Positions 1 through 6,075 of a stretch of DNA of 6,619 bases are shown in pieces. Every line of letters starts with the position of its first letter. The stretch's first letter is position 1. The notes under the pieces are model-generated. The model was not told the origin of the DNA. It was given only the letters and a program-made list of their open reading frames with translations, and searched no databases. Where the stretch lies: assembly GCA_022361315.1 (NCBI GenBank), contig JAKSBB010000282.1:1-6619 (forward strand). Direction: 5' to 3'. Source of the stretch: Desulfobacterales bacterium. Lineage in GTDB: Bacteria; Desulfobacterota; Desulfobacteria; Desulfobacterales; Desulfobacteraceae. A program made the translations under genes and the position numbers.

Positions 1-855
1 CAATTACAGGAAGCCTCAGGCGTCCTTACCGATACATCGGAACAGATTGAGGAGAATTCCGGCCGGACAACCGAAAAGTCCTCAACGGTTGCCGCAGCGG
101 CCGAAGAGATGAATACCAACATGAACAGCGTGGCATCGGCAACGGAGCAGATCAGCTCAAATATCCAGATGGTTGCCTCGGCCGCGGAAGAGATGATTGC
201 CACCATCCAGGAAATTGCCGGCAACACCACAAAGGGAAATGAGATCACCCGGAACGCAGTGGAACATGCCAACAACGTATCCGCCCAGGTGAATGAACTG
301 GACAGGGCGGCCAATGAAATCAGCAAGGTGACCGAAACCATTTCCGACATTTCCGAACAGACCAATCTGCTGGCCCTCAATGCCACCATTGAAGCGGCAA
401 GGGCAGGTGAGGCAGGCAAGGGTTTTGCCGTTGTGGCCGGTGAAATTAAAACCCTGGCCCAGCAGACCGCCGAAGCCACAAGTGATATCAATGGAAAAAT
501 CACCGGTGTACAGACCAATATATCCGGTGCTGTTAAAGCCATAGAAACCATCGTAGGAATTATCGGAGATATCAACGAAGTGGTGACCACCGTGGCAACG
601 GCCGTGGAGGAACAGTCCGCCACATCCCACGAAATTTCAAAGAATATTAACCAGGCGGCACTCGGGGTTCAGGATGTGAACGACAATATGAACCAGATCA
701 CGGCGGCCACCGCCGAGGTGAACCAGGATGTAAGCGAGGTCAGTCAGGCTGCAGAACAAACCACGGCGGACTGCGGCCGGATCAAACGCGGTTCCGGTTC
801 ACTTTCGGAACTGTCCGGCGAACTGGATAACCTGGTGTCCCGGTTTAAATTATAA
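1..855 (+). CDS. Methyl-accepting chemotaxis protein, C-terminal signalling part (5' truncated)
   Basis: The reading frame is open from the first base, so the gene starts upstream of the window; 284 residues are visible and the ATG at 109 is only an internal methionine. What remains is the cytoplasmic signalling domain of a chemoreceptor, which controls the CheA kinase through CheW. The hairpin tip is clear at visible residues 117-138 ([20 protein letters not shown]), followed by [17 protein letters not shown]. Long Ala/Ser/Thr/Glu heptads on both sides form the antiparallel coiled coil. Paired Glu/Gln in small-residue contexts ([22 protein letters not shown]) are candidate methylation sites. 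The chain ends shortly after the bundle with a [14 protein letters not shown] end, and has no flexible tail and no CheR-docking pentapeptide. Its sensor, membrane segments and HAMP are outside the window, so the ligand cannot be guessed. The kinase gene begins 40 bases after the stop. The family call is near certain. Confidence 0.96.
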   Translation, partial: QLQEASGVLTDTSEQIEENSGRTTEKSSTVAAAAEEMNTNMNSVASATEQISSNIQMVASAAEEMIATIQEIAGNTTKGNEITRNAVEHANNVSAQVNELDRAANEISKVTETISDISEQTNLLALNATIEAARAGEAGKGFAVVAGEIKTLAQQTAEATSDINGKITGVQTNISGAVKAIETIVGIIGDINEVVTTVATAVEEQSATSHEISKNINQAALGVQDVNDNMNQITAATAEVNQDVSEVSQAAEQTTADCGRIKRGSGSLSELSGELDNLVSRFKL

Positions 856-873
856 CCCGCAGCAAGGGAATAT

Positions 874-887
874 CCGGCCCCGGCCGG
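874..887 (+). promoter_or_regulatory. GC-rich inverted repeat just before the kinase start
   Basis: CCGGCC and GGCCGG face each other with two bases between them; sterically this gives a five-pair stem with a four-base loop. It lies in the 40-base gap after the MCP stop and ends eight bases before the kinase ATG. The only Shine-Dalgarno-like sequence nearby, AAGGGA at 864-869, is 26 bases from the ATG, too far in linear RNA but about 12 bases if the stem is folded. The repeat is seen directly; a role in translation is inference, and in GC-rich DNA it could be chance. Confidence 0.35.
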
Positions 888-895
888 CCAAACCT

Positions 896-3790
896 ATGCC
901 CATACGCCATCGCATCAGATCAGATTCACTGCTCATCGGCATATTTGCCGCGGCCATGATTTTGGTGATGGCCTATTCCACCGCCACAGGCCAACGGATA
1001 GCAGAGCAATATGCCCCCTTGATCCAGGCGGCCAGTGAAATAAAACTTGAGGGCACCACCGCACACCTCTGGTTTGAAGAGATCATCACCGGTGACCGGT
1101 ACATTGAGATAGAGAAAATCTGGCACCACCTGGACCAGTCCCGGTGGTATGCCATAGCCATGCTGGAAGGCGGCAGCGGACGGAAGGGGGAGATTCACCC
1201 CCTTGAAGAACCGCGGCTGCGCGAAGCCATCCGGACAACCCTGGCCAAGATCTCTGAGTTCAGAACCATTGCCGAAAGAAGATGGCATCAACGGGCCGCA
1301 TCCGGCGTCGGCTCCGGAATTGATCAGGAGTTTGACAGAACATTCGGTGAATTCATCAAAAGTGCAGATATGGTGGAGACCGAACTCCAGAGACATATGT
1401 CACGCCACCTGAAAAGATTTCGCTGGATTCAGCTGGCCTTAATGGGAACCATTGTTGTGCTGGCCTTTGGGGCGGGGCGGATCATTCGCCGGTATCGAAA
1501 ACAACTTGTCCTGGAACACAGAAAGACAAAAAAAGAAGAAGAGAAACTTCGGATCACCCTCTCATCCATCGGAGATGCAGTCATTGCAACGGATACTGAC
1601 GGCTGTATTTCCATGATGAACCCCGTGGCCGAACACCTCACCGGCTGGTCCCTGGCAGAAGCAAAGGGACGTCCCTCGTTAAAAATACTGAACATTTTCA
1701 ACGCCCGTACAGGCGAGCCGGCCGACGACCCGGTGACACGTGTGTTGTCCGATGGAAAAAAGGTGGAACTTGCCAATCACACCACGCTGACATCCAGATC
1801 CGGACAGGTCTATCATATCGCCGATTCCGCAGCCCCCATTGTGGGCCGGGACAACGAAACGGCCGGTGTGGTTATCGTATTCCGGGATATCACCGATGCC
1901 TACCGGATGCGGGAGACCATCCACAAAAGCGAAGCACGGCTCAGGGCGATTATGGACTATGCCGAAGCCGTGATATCGGTAAAAGACCTTTCAGGAAGCT
2001 ACCTGGACGCCAACCGGCAGTTTGAAAAACTGACGGGACTCAGCCGCCGGGAAGTGATCGGTTTAAAAGACCATGATATTTTTTTCCCCGATGTGGCCGA
2101 CAGCCTGAAACGAAATGACCGGCATGTGATTGACAGAGGCAGGCCGATTCAGGTGGAGGAAACCATCCCCGGTTTAACAGATAACCGGTATTACGTTTCA
2201 GTGAAATTTCCCCTAAAGAATGCGGAATCACAGACATACGCCGTCTGCAGTATTTCCACGGACATTACCGTCCGGAAGTCGGTGGAAAAAGCACTTAAAG
2301 AGAATGAAAAACAGTACCGGACCCTCTTTGAAAAATCCAATGACGCCCTGTTTATCGTGAACCCGGAAACCGGGGCCTTTCTCGAAGCGAATCAATCCGC
2401 CCTGCGCCTGACCGGCAGGTCCCGTGACGAACTCCGCAGTCTGACCTTCTCAGATATCACCACGGGACAGCCCGGCAGACATGATCCGGGATACACGGCT
2501 TCAGGCATGGCCGAGCTCAGTGAGACCGTATTTATTCTGCCCAACGGAGACCAACGGATTGCGGTGATGAGTTCTGTGCCCATTGATGACGAAAAGGCCA
2601 TTGATATCGCCCGTGATGTCACCAAAGAACGGATCATGGAACGCCAGATGCGGCAAACCCAGAAAATGGAGGCCATCGGCAGGCTGGCCGGCGGTATTGC
2701 CCACGATTTCAACAACATTCTCTCCGGTATCTCCGGCTACGCCCAGCTGGCAAAGACCTCCGTTGAGACCCCCCGGAAAGTATCCCGGCATATCGATGAA
2801 GTTCTGAAAGGCGCCAAAAGAGCGTCAGAGTTGATCCAGCATATTCTGACATTCAGCCGGCAGACCGAGTACGAACGGCAATCCATTCCCGTGGATGCTG
2901 AAATAAACAGCGCCCTTAAACTGCTCAGGGCCACCATCCCCGCAAACATTGACATTGTCACCCGCATTGAATCCGGGGCGAATATCAATGCAGACCCGGT
3001 TAGAATCCACCAGCTCATCATGAATCTCAGCACCAACGCCTACCATGCCATGGAGGATACAGGCGGAATACTGGAGGTCTCGTTAACCCACACACAGGTC
3101 TCCCAACCCACCCGATTCGGCCATAAGTTGCAATCTCCGGGCGCTTACCTGCAGCTTACCGTCTCGGACACGGGGTGCGGCATGGATAAAGAGACTGTGG
3201 AAAAAATATTTGAACCCTACTTCACCACAAAACAGATGGGCCGGGGCACAGGCCTTGGCCTCTCACTGGTCCAGGCCATCGTGGAGGAACATGAGGGATT
3301 TATGAAAGTCACCAGCACACCGGGAGAAGGGACCTGCTTCTCAATCTATTTTCCCGTTGTAGCCCCCCGGGATCAAATCCAACGGACGGTGCAGCCCCCC
3401 ATGGACTGCACGGGCAGCGAAACCATAATGATCGTTGATGATGAACGCCAGATCAGGGATGTCTATTATGAATTTCTGAAAAAATACGGCTATAGGGTTG
3501 AATGTTTTGACAACGGATCAGATGCGCTGGACCATCTCAGACAACTTCCCTGCGGCGTAGATCTTGTGCTTACCGACCTGACCATGCCCGGGGTAACGGG
3601 TGACAGGCTCGCAAAGGAAGTCAGGAAGGGAAACAGCGCATTGCCCATCCTTCTGTGTACCGGTTTCAGTGATAAAATAACAGAGACTGAGACAAAACAA
3701 TTAGGAATCAACTGCCTGTTATACAAACCCGTATCGCTTCACGACCTGGTAAAAACCATACGGACAGTATTGGACGAAAACAAAGAATAG
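896..3790 (+). CDS. Membrane-bound hybrid histidine kinase with three PAS domains and a C-terminal receiver
   Basis: This 964-residue inner-membrane sensor kinase should autophosphorylate on His and pass the phosphate to its own receiver. Membrane segments at about 11-29 and 176-194 enclose a largely helical extracytoplasmic sensor of about 145 residues carrying AHLWFEEIITGD (56-67). Three PAS domains follow: about 215-335 (GDAVIATDTDG, ending FRDIT), 345-460 (ending STDIT) and 468-578 (ending ARDVT). The DHp helix has H603 in GGIAHDFNNIL; D604 and N607 fit the acidic-x-x-N/T phosphatase motif. The ATPase domain shows N714 (N-box), DTGCGM at 758-763, FEPYFTTK at 772-779 and GRGTGLGL at 782-789. 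The receiver (about 842-960) has D848/D849, acceptor D894, T922 and K944, so all catalytic positions look intact. There is no HPt or DNA-binding output domain. The ATG at 896 is the only sensible start, as it includes the whole first membrane segment, although no close ribosome site is visible. The stimulus is unknown. Confidence 0.96.
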   Translation: MPIRHRIRSDSLLIGIFAAAMILVMAYSTATGQRIAEQYAPLIQAASEIKLEGTTAHLWFEEIITGDRYIEIEKIWHHLDQSRWYAIAMLEGGSGRKGEIHPLEEPRLREAIRTTLAKISEFRTIAERRWHQRAASGVGSGIDQEFDRTFGEFIKSADMVETELQRHMSRHLKRFRWIQLALMGTIVVLAFGAGRIIRRYRKQLVLEHRKTKKEEEKLRITLSSIGDAVIATDTDGCISMMNPVAEHLTGWSLAEAKGRPSLKILNIFNARTGEPADDPVTRVLSDGKKVELANHTTLTSRSGQVYHIADSAAPIVGRDNETAGVVIVFRDITDAYRMRETIHKSEARLRAIMDYAEAVISVKDLSGSYLDANRQFEKLTGLSRREVIGLKDHDIFFPDVADSLKRNDRHVIDRGRPIQVEETIPGLTDNRYYVSVKFPLKNAESQTYAVCSISTDITVRKSVEKALKENEKQYRTLFEKSNDALFIVNPETGAFLEANQSALRLTGRSRDELRSLTFSDITTGQPGRHDPGYTASGMAELSETVFILPNGDQRIAVMSSVPIDDEKAIDIARDVTKERIMERQMRQTQKMEAIGRLAGGIAHDFNNILSGISGYAQLAKTSVETPRKVSRHIDEVLKGAKRASELIQHILTFSRQTEYERQSIPVDAEINSALKLLRATIPANIDIVTRIESGANINADPVRIHQLIMNLSTNAYHAMEDTGGILEVSLTHTQVSQPTRFGHKLQSPGAYLQLTVSDTGCGMDKETVEKIFEPYFTTKQMGRGTGLGLSLVQAIVEEHEGFMKVTSTPGEGTCFSIYFPVVAPRDQIQRTVQPPMDCTGSETIMIVDDERQIRDVYYEFLKKYGYRVECFDNGSDALDHLRQLPCGVDLVLTDLTMPGVTGDRLAKEVRKGNSALPILLCTGFSDKITETETKQLGINCLLYKPVSLHDLVKTIRTVLDENKE

Positions 3791-3810
3791 ATCGGATCCG
3801 ATCTCCTTTT
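3789..3810 (+). terminator. Possible weak terminator: palindrome over the kinase stop codon
   Basis: A perfect 16-base palindrome, AGATCGGATCCGATCT (3789-3804), begins inside the TAG stop codon and is followed by CCTTTT. Folded, it gives a six-pair stem with a GATC loop and a short T run. The stem is short and only moderately GC-rich and the T run has four bases, so it may terminate poorly or not at all. It stands where a terminator between the kinase and the next MCP would be expected. Confidence 0.35.
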
Positions 3811-3883
3811 GGCATCCCGGGGAGCAAACACCCGTGTCATTATTTTAATTTGATTTGTCCCCTCTTTTTCGCAACGAATTCTA

Positions 3884-3913
3884 TTTACAAAGCTTGGGAT
3901 TATCATGTAGACT
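3884..3913 (+). promoter_or_regulatory. Weak sigma70-like promoter candidate for the second MCP
   Basis: TTTACA (3884-3889, five of six to TTGACA) is followed after 18 bases by TAGACT (3908-3913, four of six to TATAAT). It would leave a leader of almost 190 bases before the MCP start. Its position in an AT-rich spacer supports it, but such matches occur by chance. A second -10-like TATAAG at 4077-4082 has no recognisable -35. Confidence 0.2.
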
Positions 3914-4036
3914 CCCCCGGTAAAAATTTATCAGAACCATCATTAATCGTGTATGCGTGATAACGATTCAAAGAAAAGTGAAGGAGAGATCTTAATAATC
4001 CACGGATATCAGGACTGATCAACGAAAATCCAATCA

Positions 4037-4050
4037 TTTTACCCGTAAAA
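4037..4050. repeat. Short inverted repeat upstream of the second MCP, operator-like
   Basis: TTTTAC and GTAAAA form perfect six-base arms around CC, ending 57 bases before the chosen MCP start. The symmetry suits a dimeric DNA-binding regulator, but I do not recognise it as the site of a named family, and with a two-base spacer it would be a poor RNA hairpin. Confidence 0.3.
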
Positions 4051-4094
4051 GACATCGTACCGTCCATCAAGTGCAATATAAGAATGGCAATAAA

Positions 4095-4100
4095 AGAGGA
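4095..4100 (+). promoter_or_regulatory. Ribosome binding site that decides the MCP start
   Basis: AGAGGA lies seven bases before the ATG at 4108, an ordinary Shine-Dalgarno distance. The in-frame ATG at 4084 has no purine-rich site in the right place and would add only MAIKEEPQ, and the Shine-Dalgarno would then lie inside the coding region. The product of the ATG at 4108 begins MNLSLKKKF directly before the membrane segment, a normal receptor N-terminus. Confidence 0.7.
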
Positions 4101-4107
4101 ACCTCAA

Positions 4108-5985
4108 ATGAATCTGAGTTTGAAGAAAAAATTTCTGATCCCGACACTGACTGCAACCGCCGTCTGCTTTGCCGTAATTTCTGTCATATCATATATGAAG
4201 GCAAGTGCGGCACTCAACCATACCATCAATGAACAGGTAAGCTACGTCTCCGCCACCGCGACCAAGCAGGTCACCAACTGGATCGGAGAACGGGAAAACG
4301 ACCTGGTCAACTTCTCCACCGAAGCGGTTTTCAAAGACATGGCCTCAGGGACTGAGGCAGCGACAGCCCGGGCAAACGCCCACCTGGCCGAAATTCTGGC
4401 ATCCACCGGCCTTTACGAGTTGATTGCCATGGCAGGCCCTGACGGCAGAATCATTGCCTCGTCCGAGGTCAGCCATATCGGTAAGGTCAGTGTGGCGGAC
4501 CGGGCCTATTTTAAAACATCACTCACCGGCAAACCGGCCATCTCCGAGGTGGTGAAAAGCAAGGGCTCCGGACAGCCCGTATTTGTTATATCAGCCCCGG
4601 TCACCCGGAATCATGAAATTGCAGGCGTGTTGCTGGGGGTTATCAAACTGACGGCATTTTCCGAAAAATTCATCGACCCCGAGCGGGTGGGAAAAACCGG
4701 TTACGTCTACGTCACGGATAAAAACGGCCTGGTCCTTGCTTATCCGGACAAGTCAAAGATACTCTCCCTGGACCTGAGCAAGTTCGATTTCGGGCAGCAG
4801 ATCCTGGCAGCAGGAAACGGGCTTATCGAATATACCTTCAAGGATGTGGATAAAATCGTCGCATTTAACAGCGAGGAAAAAACAGGATGGCTCATTGCAT
4901 CCACGGCCAACCGTGATGAACTCTTTGCCCCTGTCATCCAGTTGCGGAACCTGAACCTTGTGGTGGCCGGTATCGGCATTTTTTTGATCTCCACCCTCAT
5001 CTTCATGATCACCCGTTCCATCGTCAACCCCATCAACCAGATCATCAGCGGTATGGACGAAGGGGCCAACCAGGTGGCTTCCGCCGCCGGCCAGGTTTCT
5101 TCCGCGAGCCAGTCCATGGCGGAAGGGGCGTCCCAGCAGGCCGCGGCCCTGGAAGAAACCTCATCTTCCATGGAAGAGATGTCTGCCATGACGGGAAATA
5201 CGGCAGAGAATTCCGGCAATGCGGACCACCTGATGAAGGATGTCAACCAGGTGGTCACCGATGCCTCAACCGCTATGGGACAGCTGACCAGTTCCATGCA
5301 GGAGATCACCTCTGCCAGCGAAGAAACCTCAAAGATTATCAAAACCATCGACGAAATCGCCTTTCAGACCAACCTTCTCGCCCTGAATGCCGCCGTAGAA
5401 GCGGCCCGGGCCGGTGAGGCCGGTGCCGGTTTCGCCGTGGTGGCCGATGAGGTGCGGAACCTGGCCATGCGGGCTGCGGATGCAGCCAGGGATACGGCCG
5501 CACTCATTGAGGGCACCATCACCAGTGTCAACGAGGGGGCGGAACTGGTTTCCACCACCAACACCGCCTTTGAGAAAGTGACGGACAGTACCGGCAAAGT
5601 TGCCGAACTCATCACCGAAATATCCCAGGCATCCCGGGAACAGGCAGACGGTATTGCCCAGGTCAACCGTGCCGTAGGCGAAATGGACAAGGTGGTGCAA
5701 CAGAATGCCGCCAATGCAGAAGAATCGGCATCGGCTTCCGAAGAGATGAATGCCCAGGCCGAACAGCTCCGGGAATTTGTCGGCGACCTGATGCAGATGG
5801 TCACCGGAAATAACGGTAATGGCAGCTATTCCCGGGCATTATCCGCTCCGTCAAGCCCCATCGGAAGGATAGAACAAAGACCTGGTGTGGCAGCCGATCC
5901 GGCAAGACAGCTTCCCGGCAGCGGAGAAGTTCGGCCGGATCAGGTCATTCCCCTGGATAAAGAGAGCGCTTTTAAGAATTTTTAA
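4108..5985 (+). CDS. Methyl-accepting chemotaxis protein with double-Cache-like sensor and CheR-docking tail
   Basis: A complete 625-residue transmembrane chemoreceptor. A basic N-terminus (MNLSLKKKF) leads into a membrane segment at about 10-30. The periplasmic part, about 31-280, resembles a dCache sensor: a distal half with [15 protein letters not shown] (130-135) and [11 protein letters not shown], then a proximal half with [20 protein letters not shown] (196-214) and TGWLIAS. A second membrane segment spans about 283-302. Only the first HAMP helix follows ([14 protein letters not shown]), running straight into the methylation helix. The signalling hairpin has its tip at about 417-437 ([20 protein letters not shown]), with candidate methylation sites such as ALEETSS and NAEESAS. 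Residues from about 566 form a Gly/Ser/Pro-rich tail ending AFKNF, which fits the x-[HFYW]-x-x-[HFYW] CheR-tethering consensus. An upstream in-frame ATG at 4084 would give 633 residues, but the ribosome site favours 4108. The ligand is unknown. The gene stands apart from the kinase by over 300 bases, suggesting its own promoter. Confidence 0.95.
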   Translation: MNLSLKKKFLIPTLTATAVCFAVISVISYMKASAALNHTINEQVSYVSATATKQVTNWIGERENDLVNFSTEAVFKDMASGTEAATARANAHLAEILASTGLYELIAMAGPDGRIIASSEVSHIGKVSVADRAYFKTSLTGKPAISEVVKSKGSGQPVFVISAPVTRNHEIAGVLLGVIKLTAFSEKFIDPERVGKTGYVYVTDKNGLVLAYPDKSKILSLDLSKFDFGQQILAAGNGLIEYTFKDVDKIVAFNSEEKTGWLIASTANRDELFAPVIQLRNLNLVVAGIGIFLISTLIFMITRSIVNPINQIISGMDEGANQVASAAGQVSSASQSMAEGASQQAAALEETSSSMEEMSAMTGNTAENSGNADHLMKDVNQVVTDASTAMGQLTSSMQEITSASEETSKIIKTIDEIAFQTNLLALNAAVEAARAGEAGAGFAVVADEVRNLAMRAADAARDTAALIEGTITSVNEGAELVSTTNTAFEKVTDSTGKVAELITEISQASREQADGIAQVNRAVGEMDKVVQQNAANAEESASASEEMNAQAEQLREFVGDLMQMVTGNNGNGSYSRALSAPSSPIGRIEQRPGVAADPARQLPGSGEVRPDQVIPLDKESAFKNF

Positions 5986-5992
5986 ATCCACC

Positions 5993-6042
5993 GGTGGCAG
6001 GGGGAAGTATCGCCCTCTGCCACCCCCACACACATTTAATTT
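5993..6042 (+). terminator. Hairpin terminator candidate after the second MCP
   Basis: GGTGGCAGGGGG (5993-6004) pairs with CCCTCTGCCACC (6013-6024): twelve pairs including one G-U, with an eight-base loop. The stem starts eight bases after the MCP stop. The T-rich part (TTTAATTT, 6035-6042) begins ten bases after the stem, not directly at its foot, so it is not a textbook Rho-independent terminator. The stability and position of the stem make a role in termination or in 3'-end protection likely. The left arm overlaps a ten-base palindrome, CCACCGGTGG (5988-5997). Confidence 0.55.
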
Positions 6043-6069
6043 GACCCGGCACCGGAAATCTCTTATCAC
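6041..6069 (+). promoter_or_regulatory. Sigma70-like promoter candidate for the 4Fe-4S family gene
   Basis: TTGACC (6041-6046, five of six) and TATCAC (6064-6069, four of six) are separated by exactly 17 bases. The likely first transcribed base, about seven bases past the -10, falls on or next to the A of the ATG at 6076, which would give a leaderless or nearly leaderless message. It overlaps the end of the terminator candidate. Spacing and position are good; the -10 is weak. Confidence 0.33.
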
Positions 6070-6075
6070 TGGGGA

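Larger units (their letters stand above)
3791..4107. other. AT-richer non-coding stretch between the kinase and the second MCP
   Basis: No gene of the surrounding style is found in these 317 bases on either strand. The stretch is visibly richer in A and T than the flanking genes, as expected for a promoter-bearing spacer. Besides the palindrome at its left edge it holds a weak sigma70-like pair (3884-3913), an inverted repeat AATCGT/ACGATT at 3945-3950 and 3963-3968, an orphan AAGGAG at 3981-3986 with no start codon at proper distance, the repeat TTTTACCCGTAAAA at 4037-4050, and TATAAG at 4077-4082. I recognised no known riboswitch or RNA gene. Confidence 0.6.

Noticed and set aside
3811..3828. 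Sigma54-like TGGCAT...GAGCA after the kinase
   Set aside because: The distance between the GG and GC elements is one base too long for a sigma54 promoter and the -12 part lacks TT before GC.
3953..4018. A 21-codon ORF ([21 protein letters not shown]) in the spacer
   Set aside because: No ribosome site stands before its ATG, the AAGGAG is inside it, and nothing else supports coding.
4046..4070. Flagellar sigma28-like promoter (TAAA...TCCATCAA), expected for a chemotaxis gene
   Set aside because: Only about half of the -10 consensus matches and the spacing is wrong; TAAA at 3921 with TCATTAAT is even weaker.
4084..4107. ATG at 4084 as the start of the second MCP
   Set aside because: The ribosome site AGAGGA lies downstream of it and at the right distance for the ATG at 4108; the extra eight residues look non-native. 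It cannot be fully excluded.
4740..5348. Long open frame on the minus strand (202 codons) inside the second MCP, and similar ones inside the first MCP and the kinase
   Set aside because: They are antisense shadows of strongly supported genes, with low-complexity translations and no recognisable domain.
3844..6044. The ten-mer TTTAATTTGA occurs at 3844-3853 and 6035-6044, each about 50 bases after a stop codon
   Set aside because: It is short and AT-rich, and only the second copy is followed by a plausible -10. Two copies cannot be told from chance.
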